64,000 nt of DNA from a virus. The stretch is taken from the IMG/VR virus record IMGVR_UViG_3300032334_000488, positions 23,212 through 87,211 of that record; one strand, given 5' to 3'. Below the pieces are notes generated by a model. That model made no database searches. It was not told the origin of the DNA and saw nothing but the letters and a program-made list of their open reading frames with translations. Made by a program: the position numbers and the translations under genes. Positions 6,670-14,359 of the stretch are shown here, piece by piece. Every line of letters begins with the position of its first letter. Position 1 is the first letter of the stretch.

Positions 6670-7146
6670 TTAAGCATCTCCATTCTGTTTAGCCATTCGG
6701 TATTTCCATGAGTTACTAGCGATGTGAGTACGGATTCTGTGACACTTACCGCAACGAACATCGCACTTTGCGATTTCGTTTTCTAGTTTCTTGATTGTCA
6801 TGCCAGTCAGCATGAATGCGTGAGCGATGTTGTAACGCTTCTTTGCGCCTCGTACATGGTCGAAGTCGAGTGCCAGTACATCTCTCTCGCCACAGTCAAC
6901 GCATGGATTAGATTTCAAGTGATTGTAAATCCATTCCTTGATCTCTTTTCTTCGCTTCAAGTGCCACTCGACTTTGTAAGAATCTTCACAAGGTATGCAG
7001 TATGAAGTAACTCCCGACTTAGTTTTTGCAGATCGAAACTCACTTAAGTACTTTAATGAGTCACACCGCTTGCACTCCTTGATTCCGATAGCAAGAAAGT
7101 TTTCTCGCTCAATAGTCTTTGCAGACTTTCGGTTTCTAGTTGTCAC
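6670..7146 (-). CDS. HNH endonuclease-like zinc protein
   Basis: A 158-residue protein. Residues 25-55 have CKRCDSLKYLSEF and CIPCED, a zinc knuckle pair found before many HNH domains. The C-terminal half has PCVDCGERDVLALDFDHV, then AKCDVRCGKCHRIRTH, matching the HNH His and metal ligands. It could be a DNA nuclease of early metabolism or a homing enzyme. The start overlaps the stop of 7143-7847 by 4 nt. Confidence 0.75.
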   Translation of the reverse strand: MTTRNRKSAKTIERENFLAIGIKECKRCDSLKYLSEFRSAKTKSGVTSYCIPCEDSYKVEWHLKRRKEIKEWIYNHLKSNPCVDCGERDVLALDFDHVRGAKKRYNIAHAFMLTGMTIKKLENEIAKCDVRCGKCHRIRTHIASNSWKYRMAKQNGDA

Positions 7147-7847
7147 GCAATCTCCTTCTTGTATAAGCGACTAAGTGGAAGTGTTTTGTATTTCAGATCG
7201 TGATGATTAGAAGGTGTCACATAAGCGACAATAAATCGTGACCCAGTTGTGTCAACGATTACGCCTTTACGCAAGCGACCATGACCCTGAATGAATACCT
7301 GATCGTTGATTACGGCGTTGTATGGAACGAAGTCACTCATGTTTGATGCGTAAGTCATTCGCTCAGTAGAGATCGAGATTAGTTGATCTTGAATCGCAAC
7401 GATCTTTGCTTCAAGATCGATTCGCTTCTTTGCGAGTTTGATTGTTTTCTCGATCTTGTCTGATGTGTGACTGCCACAGATAATTGCGTGTTCACTATTC
7501 CAGTTCAACGGCTTATCTGTGTGTTGTCCGTCAATACGCCAAGCCCATGCAAGAAAGATCGTATTGAATTGCAGATCACCACGAGATTTAATCTCTGATG
7601 CAGGTGCAGAATTAGGAAATGTGTTTCCGTTTACATCGAAGATGTCACACCACACATGATGAATGCCTTGCACAATGATTGAATGACCTTTGTACTCGAT
7701 CTCTTGATAGGTATTAGGTAATTGCTTTAGTTCAATCACATGATCGAATCTCTTGTTACGCAACCATGTTGAGTAGTGCGTACTACCTTGATAGTTCTTG
7801 TAGTACTTATCTTGAATCTCTACGAATCGATCTAGGAAGTAACTCAT
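7143..7847 (-). CDS. Hypothetical early protein
   Basis: A 234-residue soluble protein. A helical segment (IEKTIKLAKKRIDLEAKIVA) lies in the middle, and the C-terminal 60 residues look like a small beta-barrel (VFIQGHGRLRKGVIVDTTGS). No family is recognised. It lies directly after the 7848-8465 gene and close to the VWA-MoxR pair, with which it may be co-expressed. Confidence 0.6.
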   Translation of the reverse strand: MSYFLDRFVEIQDKYYKNYQGSTHYSTWLRNKRFDHVIELKQLPNTYQEIEYKGHSIIVQGIHHVWCDIFDVNGNTFPNSAPASEIKSRGDLQFNTIFLAWAWRIDGQHTDKPLNWNSEHAIICGSHTSDKIEKTIKLAKKRIDLEAKIVAIQDQLISISTERMTYASNMSDFVPYNAVINDQVFIQGHGRLRKGVIVDTTGSRFIVAYVTPSNHHDLKYKTLPLSRLYKKEIA

Positions 7848-8465
7848 TTATGCCACCATGTCCTGTGCTTCGAGAACCTTCTCGATTAGTGATTGAAGAG
7901 TGCGTACATCGATGTAGCAACCACCACTTAATTTGATTTCGCCATTCTCTTGACGGCGATTGCGAATCTCGAAATCAAGTTTGTCTGCACGACTACCGAT
8001 GATTGATCGAAGAGATTCTTTTACTGCATCAATAGATCGTTGAGCGTTTGCTTGTTCGATCTTCTCTAGTTGTTCCTTCGCTTCGCGCTCTGCCTTCCAT
8101 TGAGCCTCACGAGCCTTCTCTTCGGCTTCTTCTTTAGTCCAGCGAGTTTCAAGAGTTGCGTAGTCAGCAACGATGTCCTGCGCTCTTGCAATCCAGTAGA
8201 TGTCACCCTGTGTAGTTCCAGCCCAATCAGAAGATTTGACTAGATAACCGACTGAACGACTTCCCTTAGGTGCAGAAGTAAATTGTGCATCAGAAGGATT
8301 ATCTGATCGATACACCTTGTATTCGTATTTTTCTAGTGACACTAACTCTGCGTTAGCAACGGCTCTGCGTTGTACACGATCAGGATTCTTTTTATCTTGT
8401 GATGAATAATCCCATGAAGGAATAACGCCGTACTTAATACCAATTTGTAGTTCTGCTGATTTCAT
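7848..8465 (-). CDS. Hypothetical protein with central charged helix
   Basis: A 205-residue protein. The N-terminal part looks like a small beta domain (GIKYGVIPSWDYSS; GYLVKSSDWAGTTQGDIYWI), followed by a long charged helix (EEAEEKAREAQWKAEREAKE). Function unknown. It follows the VWA gene after a 95-nt gap that holds two hairpins. Confidence 0.6.
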   Translation of the reverse strand: MKSAELQIGIKYGVIPSWDYSSQDKKNPDRVQRRAVANAELVSLEKYEYKVYRSDNPSDAQFTSAPKGSRSVGYLVKSSDWAGTTQGDIYWIARAQDIVADYATLETRWTKEEAEEKAREAQWKAEREAKEQLEKIEQANAQRSIDAVKESLRSIIGSRADKLDFEIRNRRQENGEIKLSGGCYIDVRTLQSLIEKVLEAQDMVA

Positions 8466-8499
8466 TTATTAGTTTCTCCTTAGTTGTAATTGTTTAAGT

Positions 8500-8558
8500 G
8501 GTGTGGTGCGCCAGCCTTCCACGAATAACGCACCACACCGAGTCACCTAGAGAGTGAC
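8500..8558 (-). terminator. Paired hairpins downstream of the VWA gene
   Basis: An 11-bp perfect stem (GGTGTGGTGCG 8500-8510 with CGCACCACACC 8529-8539) and a 5-bp stem (GTCAC 8542-8546 with GTGAC 8554-8558) fill the gap after the VWA stop. No U-run follows on the leftward strand. It may be a partial terminator or mRNA-stability element setting expression of the downstream genes. Confidence 0.5.
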
Positions 8559-8560
8559 AG

Positions 8561-10558
8561 TTAGTTGTTTACAAGACGGCGAGAGATCGCGTACTTCACG
8601 ATTGATTTCGCCATGTAAACAAGATCGAATGGATTACGAATTACAGAAGCGATTTCGCAATAGTGCGATGTCTGATCTGTAAGAGGTTGCACCGCTTCTC
8701 CGTTTTCAGGAATGTAAGCGAATGCAGTAAGCACACCAGCACGAGCCATGCGCTTGATAGTTTCGTGATTAGCATCTTGATTGCCCGACCATTCTCCGTC
8801 AGTAATTGCGAAGAAGATTCGTACAGGTTTCTCAGTTTCAGCAAGCAATTTAGTTGCGTACTTAATTGCTTGATCTGCTGATGTACCGCCACCAGTACCA
8901 GCATCACGAATCGTGTTACCGACACGATCAGTTGCACGATAGAGAGTGTTTGCATGATCGTTGAAAGTGATAACAGTTGTATTTGCACTAACGCGATCAA
9001 GTGCCTTCTTAATTGCGTACATGGCTTTGTATGCACTAGAGGCTTTGTGTCCTGACATTGAACCTGAGTTGTCTAACAAGATCACGCATTCAATCTCAGT
9101 CGCATCTTCACGACCCTCATTCCATTGATCGAATACAGTATCGAGATCATCGCCACGTAAATAACGATGTGCAGATAAACGACCTTGTGACTCGTACTTA
9201 TCCCATGCAGGGTCGAACGATGCTCTCAATCGCTCTAACTCACGACCGAATGACAACGATGCTTGAAATGTATTTGCATCAGGTGCTAAGTCGTGAAAGC
9301 GATCTAGTTCAGGTTCTTTTGAGTTGTTAGTAGCAAGAGAAGGTAAGCCACCAATCTGTCGCAAGATGTCGTTGATTTCAGTTTCATTAGAATCAAGAAT
9401 GTTTTCTAATAGATCACCAATCAATGTGTCGATCATTTCGCCAGCAGAATTACCAGCAGAATCAGAAGAAGAAGGCGAATCAAAATCTTGATCTGAATCC
9501 TGATCTGAATCTGTATCATCGAAATCGAAATCGATGTCGTTGATGTCAACATCGATAACAGGTTTTGATTTCAGTTGTTCAGCCAGTTGTGCATCATCTT
9601 CTTTGTCGAGTTGTTGTGATCGATCACGATCTTTTTCTTGCTTCTTTGGTGGAACAGGTCGTGAGTTTGCAGAGGATTCCAAGCCCTCTTGTGGTCGCTT
9701 GCCATGACCGAATGGGTCATTGATGCGAACGATTACATCGCCCTCTTCACCAGCCTGTGCAGGGCGCACAGAGCCATTCTCGCCACTACCTGAACCATTA
9801 CCTGAGCCATTACCTTTTGGAAGTAACTCGTTAAATCGCGCAATTAGTTCCTTTCCTTTTTCAGTATCAGCAGGGAATAGAAGAGTGCGGTATTCATCGA
9901 CTACTGCACAGATTTCATCGATCTGATCTTGATGAGGATAGGCGTTACGAGATTGCGCTCTTAACTCCACAGGTAAGTATCTACGACCACGCAATAGCGG
10001 ATAAGAGTTAGTGAATGCCTCTTTGTTATCAACGAAGTGAATCAAGATTGTGGCAGTAAACCAATCAATCGTTGACGGATACTTTGAGGTAAAGAGAGTT
10101 TCGATTCTCTGATCTTCTAGTGCGTTGTATGCGGTGAAGTAATTGTTATCTCGTACATAATCGAAGAGTTCTGAACCCTCACGAGATGTGTAGAGAATGT
10201 GGCTGATCTCGTGAAGATCAAGCCCCTTGATACCAGCGATTGATTTAGCATCGTTGAGATCACCGATAGTGCGAGAGTTGAAAGTAACCGATGATGCACC
10301 TGACCAAGCAGGTGCTTCCATTGGTGAGTTCTCGACAGTCACAGTCACTTTGCGAAATGTGAATGCAGAATTAACACGACCGAAGAATTGTGTGAATCGT
10401 TCTAGTCGTTGCTTCTTCTCTTCTGCTTTCAACAGTTGTGATCGTAGTGACTCACGAGTCTCACCGAGAATGTCGAGTTCCCATTCTGCGACTGCATCGT
10501 TGTAATCCATTGTTACTCCATTTCGTTTACATGACGGACAATTACCACAAGCACACAT
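8561..10558 (-). CDS. VWA-domain protein with zincin-like HExxH motif (MoxR partner)
   Basis: A 665-residue protein. The N-terminus is Cys-rich (MCACGNCPSCKR). Residues 116-120 form HEISH, with ALEDQRIE about 26 residues later, the layout of the metallopeptidase-like region in CobT/VWA proteins. Residues about 245-375 are acidic, low-complexity linker. Residues 490-600 form a VWA domain with intact MIDAS: DNSGS (Asp496, Ser498, Ser500), GGGTSAD (Thr559) and TDGE (Asp587). Such proteins work with MoxR-type ATPases as metal-inserting or remodelling chaperones. The ATPase gene lies 2 nt upstream. The phage target is unknown. Confidence 0.85.
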   Translation of the reverse strand: MCACGNCPSCKRNGVTMDYNDAVAEWELDILGETRESLRSQLLKAEEKKQRLERFTQFFGRVNSAFTFRKVTVTVENSPMEAPAWSGASSVTFNSRTIGDLNDAKSIAGIKGLDLHEISHILYTSREGSELFDYVRDNNYFTAYNALEDQRIETLFTSKYPSTIDWFTATILIHFVDNKEAFTNSYPLLRGRRYLPVELRAQSRNAYPHQDQIDEICAVVDEYRTLLFPADTEKGKELIARFNELLPKGNGSGNGSGSGENGSVRPAQAGEEGDVIVRINDPFGHGKRPQEGLESSANSRPVPPKKQEKDRDRSQQLDKEDDAQLAEQLKSKPVIDVDINDIDFDFDDTDSDQDSDQDFDSPSSSDSAGNSAGEMIDTLIGDLLENILDSNETEINDILRQIGGLPSLATNNSKEPELDRFHDLAPDANTFQASLSFGRELERLRASFDPAWDKYESQGRLSAHRYLRGDDLDTVFDQWNEGREDATEIECVILLDNSGSMSGHKASSAYKAMYAIKKALDRVSANTTVITFNDHANTLYRATDRVGNTIRDAGTGGGTSADQAIKYATKLLAETEKPVRIFFAITDGEWSGNQDANHETIKRMARAGVLTAFAYIPENGEAVQPLTDQTSHYCEIASVIRNPFDLVYMAKSIVKYAISRRLVNN

Positions 10559-10560
10559 TG

Positions 10561-11442
10561 TTAAGCCGTTGCGTGTTCTGTTGTGATCTTTTCAGCATCG
10601 AGTCCAAGTTCTTCTCGAATGTTGTATGAAGTACCTTCAAGAAGCATCTTGACTGCGGGGCGTTCTTCATCAGAGAAGTTGTTTATGAATACATCGCAAG
10701 CGAAATCGAATGACAATCCTTTTGCAACCTTCTCGAATGTTTTCAAGATACGAGGTGATACAGGTGTCTCGAAGATAGTGCCACGATCTGATGCGTGATC
10801 GTCTCTGCGAGATGTTGATCGCATTCCGTTTGCGAGTTCCAAGAGTGAAGAGGATTTGATGATCTTCTTCTCAATCGTTGTGTCGTAATCGAATCGCAAT
10901 TTAATTTCGAAGCGATCTTTCCAAGCCTCGTTAAGTAACTGAGTACCTCGATAGTTTGGATTCTGATCTGCAACCACTAATAGATCAGGGTGTGCGTTGA
11001 TTACTTCGTTGTCATGTGACATGAGAGTAATTGAACGGCGATCATCGAGAAGGCTCATTAAGTACTGTGAGAGGTTCTTAGGGGCGTTGTTGAGTTCGTT
11101 GATAAGTAGCAAGCCACCCTCACGAACGATCTTTGTAATTGCGCCGTCAACCCACTTTAGTTTGCCGTCAGCATCAGGGAACAAACCACCAATTAATTGT
11201 GTGAAGTCGATTGCAGAGTTACATGGAACAGCGAAGAAGTTCATGTGTCGCTTTGATGCGTAAGCAAGTGCCGATGTTGTCTTGCCAGTTCCAGCATCGC
11301 CTTCGATTAAGATGTTCATGTTGTGAGCAAGTGCGAAGTCGTACATGGCATCTTCTGTAACGCCACCAGTAAAGGTGCGTGGAATGTAGTGCGATGTCTT
11401 TTCTAGCGTTGGAATAAATAGTGATTTGTTTTCTGTAGTCAT
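10561..11442 (-). CDS. MoxR/CbbQ-type AAA+ ATPase
   Basis: A 293-residue ATPase. Walker A is GDAGTGKTT (48-56) and Walker B is LLLINELNNAP (from 111), with sensor-like DQNPNYRGT. The size and lack of extra domains fit the MoxR/NorQ/CbbQ clade. It is followed 2 nt later by the VWA/HExxH protein, the standard partner order. Together they probably form a chaperone that remodels or activates a protein complex using ATP. MoxR-VWA pairs occur in several large phages, but their substrate is unsettled. Confidence 0.9.
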   Translation of the reverse strand: MTTENKSLFIPTLEKTSHYIPRTFTGGVTEDAMYDFALAHNMNILIEGDAGTGKTTSALAYASKRHMNFFAVPCNSAIDFTQLIGGLFPDADGKLKWVDGAITKIVREGGLLLINELNNAPKNLSQYLMSLLDDRRSITLMSHDNEVINAHPDLLVVADQNPNYRGTQLLNEAWKDRFEIKLRFDYDTTIEKKIIKSSSLLELANGMRSTSRRDDHASDRGTIFETPVSPRILKTFEKVAKGLSFDFACDVFINNFSDEERPAVKMLLEGTSYNIREELGLDAEKITTEHATA

Positions 11443-11466
11443 GTTGTTTTCCGTTTCTCTAGGTGT

Positions 11467-11733
11467 TTAGTTTGTTTGGTAGTCGGTTGTTACTGCATCA
11501 GGGTTTTTAACGATGATCTTTGATGCGAGGTACAGATCATCGAGTTGTGTAGTTAGTTCCTGAAACTCGTTGAAGATGTTGCACTCTTCTTCAATACGAG
11601 ATTCGATCTTTGGTAGTACAGATTGAAGCACCGCAACGATCTGTGGTGGTGCGCCATTTTCAAGTGCGTTGTCGAGTGCCACCTCAACCATTGTGTGAAG
11701 TAATCCGAGTTCATCGAGATTGAATTGACTCAT
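11467..11733 (-). CDS. Hypothetical helical protein
   Basis: An 88-residue acidic helical protein (FNLDELGLLHTMVEVALDNA; KIESRIEEECNIFNEFQELT). No family is recognised. It is encoded just before the MoxR-like ATPase and may be a cofactor of it. The start overlaps the previous stop (TAATG). Confidence 0.6.
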   Translation of the reverse strand: MSQFNLDELGLLHTMVEVALDNALENGAPPQIVAVLQSVLPKIESRIEEECNIFNEFQELTTQLDDLYLASKIIVKNPDAVTTDYQTN

Positions 11734-11828
11734 TAGATACCTCGATTCGATTGCGATAGTTCGTGGAATAAGTTTTCGATCAGTACACCAACAACGCCAG
11801 CGATTACTGCAAGAATGAAAATAACCAT
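11733..11828 (-). CDS. Membrane micropeptide
   Basis: A 31-residue peptide with one hydrophobic span (VIFILAVIAGVVGVLI) and a short polar tail. The ATG follows directly after the stop of 11829-12116 and its own stop overlaps the next ATG (TAATG), so the context supports a real gene despite its size. Function unknown. Confidence 0.5.
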   Translation of the reverse strand: MVIFILAVIAGVVGVLIENLFHELSQSNRGI

Positions 11829-12116
11829 TTAGTCCTCATCTCTATCTATCCAAGCATTTAGGAATAGTCCGTCAACGGCGTTGATCGCAGTTACAGTTGT
11901 TGAATTACGAAATTGCACACCAGCAGGTAGTTCAATTTCGAGATCGTATTGCTCATTGTTAACCGCCTTGATTGCTTCCTTAGCAACGGCGATCATAAAG
12001 TCAGGAATCGGTGGATAGCAGTTATTACCGAAATGAATTGCTAATTGTTGTTCGAGATCAATAACAAACTCACCGCTTGCTAGATCGTTTGCGAAAGTAG
12101 AACCCATGTTATGCAA
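11829..12116 (-). CDS. Hypothetical early protein
   Basis: A 95-residue acidic protein (ANDLASGEFVIDLEQQLAIH; AVAKEAIKAVNNEQYDLEIE). The last part suggests beta strands. It overlaps the 12109-12402 gene by 8 nt. No family is recognised. Confidence 0.6.
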   Translation of the reverse strand: MHNMGSTFANDLASGEFVIDLEQQLAIHFGNNCYPPIPDFMIAVAKEAIKAVNNEQYDLEIELPAGVQFRNSTTVTAINAVDGLFLNAWIDRDED

Positions 12117-12402
12117 CCGCCTTTCTTACATAGTTTTGATGTTTTGATGTTGTAGTTGAGTATTTGCAGTTAGGCATAAACCAACCGCTATTAGAATGCC
12201 AAGCGATTGGTGTTGAGTATGAGTACACAATAAAGTCAGGTCGATCTAACTCCAGTTGATCTCGAAACTCTTGTGGAAGTCTGCCGAAATCGTAAGCGTA
12301 TTCATTTGGCGCAATAACAACGCCGTAGAGATTGTTACCTGTGAATGCAACGCGATCAACGATTAGATCGCCAGCCTTTGTGTTTGATGTTCTAGTTGTC
12401 AT
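12109..12402 (-). CDS. Hypothetical early protein
   Basis: A 97-residue protein with a strand-rich middle (AGDLIVDRVAFTGNNLYGVV; FIVYSYSTPIAWHSNSGWF) and a basic C-terminus. No family is recognised. Its ATG overlaps the stop of a zinc-ribbon microprotein (ATGA). Confidence 0.6.
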   Translation of the reverse strand: MTTRTSNTKAGDLIVDRVAFTGNNLYGVVIAPNEYAYDFGRLPQEFRDQLELDRPDFIVYSYSTPIAWHSNSGWFMPNCKYSTTTSKHQNYVRKAVA

Positions 12403-12515
12403 TTAGTTTCTCCGTTACATAGTCGGCAGATAAGAGCAGGTTTGTCGTTTAGTTTTACGAACCATAGATCGGTTGAAGGTTTAGCGCAGATAGCGCAGTC
12501 AAGAATGATTGACAT
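12399..12515 (-). CDS. Zinc-ribbon microprotein
   Basis: A 38-residue protein with CAIC (7-10) and CRLC (30-33), a minimal zinc ribbon. It is joined to both neighbours (start adjacent to the previous stop, ATGA at the end). It resembles the ribbons at 5777-5944 and 6136-6285 only in ligand spacing. Confidence 0.6.
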   Translation of the reverse strand: MSIILDCAICAKPSTDLWFVKLNDKPALICRLCNGETK

Positions 12516-12689
12516 TTATTTCGCCACTTTTACAATGTCGAGTTGTTTGATGAAGTCGAGTGTGTAGTTATCTGATTTAGTTGAGTAGAAGCGAGTTCCG
12601 TCATTTAGTAGTAGATCGATAGCGATCTCTGTAATACGACCACGAGCAACGATGTTGCCCTTTGCATCTATGAATGTTTGTTGTTTCAT
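12516..12689 (-). CDS. Hypothetical 57-residue early protein
   Basis: Begins MKQQTFIDAKGNIVARGRIT and continues IAIDLLLNDGTRFYSTKSDN; it looks like a small all-beta domain. It starts at the TAATG overlap with 12689-12931. No family is recognised. Confidence 0.6.
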   Translation of the reverse strand: MKQQTFIDAKGNIVARGRITEIAIDLLLNDGTRFYSTKSDNYTLDFIKQLDIVKVAK

Positions 12690-12931
12690 TAGTTGTTGTC
12701 CAATCCTGTAGTCAAAGCCTTTTGCAGTTCTGCATTAAATACTCGTGTTGTAGGTGCTTCTCCATAAGGAGTGAAGTTTGTTGAGAGATTGACACGAACG
12801 AATCCGTCTCTATAAAACTTGATTCGTTTTTTAGAACTTAGAAAACCTTCGTATGAATAAAGATACTTTCCTGTGTTGGTGTCATAGAAATCCCAAACAC
12901 CTGTTGTTCCAATTACTGTTTTGGTTGTCAT
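12689..12931 (-). CDS. Hypothetical first gene of the leftward early operon
   Basis: An 80-residue basic, strand-rich protein (VIGTTGVWDFYDTNTGKYLY; FYRDGFVRVNLSTNFTPYGE). It is the promoter-proximal gene of the 12.9 to 3.0 kb operon; upstream lies the hairpin-rich control region. An AGGAAACGG site precedes the ATG. Function unknown. Confidence 0.65.
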   Translation of the reverse strand: MTTKTVIGTTGVWDFYDTNTGKYLYSYEGFLSSKKRIKFYRDGFVRVNLSTNFTPYGEAPTTRVFNAELQKALTTGLDNN

Positions 12932-13184
12932 TTTTTATTCCGTTTCCTTTTGTAGTTACTAGTGGAATTGAATACATCGAGTTATGTATTCATAGCGATC
13001 GATCACCAAGATAGTTCGCTGACTATTTATGGTGATCGATCACTATTAACACATAAGCAGAAGTGCTGATCGTTGTTGTTGTAACTAGTTTCAATGTGCA
13101 ATCGGTTGGATTGATTACCACCTGCACTCACTAGTAGAGACATTCCGTCACTAGTTACATGACGATCTCCACACTTCAATTTCC
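12932..13184. promoter_or_regulatory. Early control region with hairpins and ACTAGT repeats
   Basis: No convincing gene. An 8-bp perfect hairpin lies at 12970-12991 (GAATACAT/ATGTATTC, 6-nt loop). An extended hairpin spans 12997-13041: GATCGATCACC with GGTGATCGATC, and ATAGT with ACTAT nested inside. ACTAGT occurs at 12958, 13084, 13130 and 13150, with a fifth copy at 13368, mostly next to GTTAC or GTAAC. As the 5' end of the leftward operon this should contain its promoter and operators; a clear -35/-10 pair was not assigned. Confidence 0.5.
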
Positions 13185-13945
13185 CTAAGCCCTACTGCTA
13201 TTCACAATCAGTTTCTTGATCGTTAATCCGCGCCCTTGAAATACCGCTTGAATGTATTTACTAATTACATTCGCATCGCCGTAGCAAGCATGATCGAATC
13301 GATTATTTATTTCGGTGTTATTGCATCGTATAGTCCGACCGCACACTTTCTGCCTTAGTAACTGATTACTAGTTGTAATCAATACCGAATAAATAAATCG
13401 CAGTTTCTTAGTCACTATAAAAAATAAATAAATAAATTGATCGTCACCTAAGTACTGTCCCTAAGGAAATCTTTCGCAGGTTAGTTCACCGATGTTTATT
13501 TATTATTTAATTATTGTTAAAGCCTGTTACCAGTTTTAACGATTCGCTTTTTTCACTTTGAATGATTCACCAATTTGCCCCTAGAGGATTCTGAAATCGG
13601 TGGTCACACATCGAGTGCGCTACTAGGAGAATTGAACCACATCTGTACGACAAATTGGGACAGGCTGATAAGAGGGGTTTTTGGTGTCACGCTCAAAAAA
13701 TCCCACCCCACAGAATGGGCGCAGAAGAACGATCGCCCCATGAATAGGGTTCTTATTCCAGTATTGGGGGTAAAGCCCTGAGAGAGCCTATAGAAGCCGT
13801 ATAAGGGCTATTGAGCGTGAGGCTGATAGGGGCAGTTTGAGCGTGGGGTGTTGCGTGGGTCACACCTGCCGAAGTAACTGCCAAGATCGCTAGTTCCGCC
13901 AAGTAAGTCCGAGCAAATAGTTGAAAGTTCAATTACATTACTCCG
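13185..13945. other. Noncoding spacer, AT-rich then repeat-bearing
   Basis: Possible open frames here lack ribosome sites and protein-like composition. An AT-rich tract (about 13415-13520, with ATAAATAAATAAATT and TTTATTTATTATTTAATTATT) could melt easily and may be a promoter or origin. CACGCTCAA (13688-13696) recurs inverted as TTGAGCGTG at 13811-13819 and 13837-13845. AAGTAACT lies at 13872-13879. Just before the HNH gene is TTGAA-AG-TTCAA. Confidence 0.4.
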
Positions 13946-14323
13946 ATGCGAGAATGCCGAGAGTGCAGAGTTGAGAAGCCGTTAGATCGTTACGAGTTAA
14001 CAGGTCATGGCTATCACCGAAAGATTTGCATGAGTTGCAGATCGTCACGAAAGCGAATAAAGAGATTGCCACGACAATTTGGAATCAGTTACCAAGAATT
14101 GTTAGTGATGAAAGAAGAACAAGATTACAAGTGTGCGATCTGTGGAATACATGAAGAGAACACAACAAAAAAGTTAGCGGTAGATCACGATCACAAAACT
14201 AATCGAGTGCGTGGGTATCTGTGCAATAACTGCAACAGGGGAATTGGTTTATTGAAAGATGATGTAGAAGTGATGAAGAGAGCGATTGTTTATTTAGAGC
14301 GCAATTTATCGAATGATGTTTAG
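13946..14323 (+). CDS. Endonuclease VII-type HNH protein (copy A)
   Basis: A 125-residue protein. It has an N-terminal zinc knuckle (CRECRVEKPLDRY, CMSCRSSRK), then YGIS-like FGISYQELLVM, CAICG, LAVDHDHKTNRVRGYLC and CNRGIGLLKDD, all landmarks of the recombination endonuclease VII family (PF02945). This family cuts branched DNA or acts as free-standing homing nucleases. It is one of two tandem paralogues, the first rightward genes after the control region. Confidence 0.88.
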   Translation: MRECRECRVEKPLDRYELTGHGYHRKICMSCRSSRKRIKRLPRQFGISYQELLVMKEEQDYKCAICGIHEENTTKKLAVDHDHKTNRVRGYLCNNCNRGIGLLKDDVEVMKRAIVYLERNLSNDV

Positions 14324-14359
14324 CCTGTATTCGGGGGTAATCGGGGGTATAAATAACCT

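Noticed and set aside
13185-13415. Minus-strand open frame of 76 codons
   Set aside because: GTG start without a ribosome site inside an AT-rich tract, no protein-like pattern, and it sits in the hairpin and ACTAGT control region.
13600-13650. tRNA-like T-arm string (GGTTCAATTC on the minus strand)
   Set aside because: The flanking bases do not form the 5-bp T-stem or an acceptor stem, and no anticodon arm can be drawn. An att core is possible but unsupported, being 11 kb from the integrase.
13575-13781. Plus-strand open frame of 68 codons
   Set aside because: TTG start, no ribosome site, composition unlike neighbours; the DNA carries the inverted 9-mer instead.
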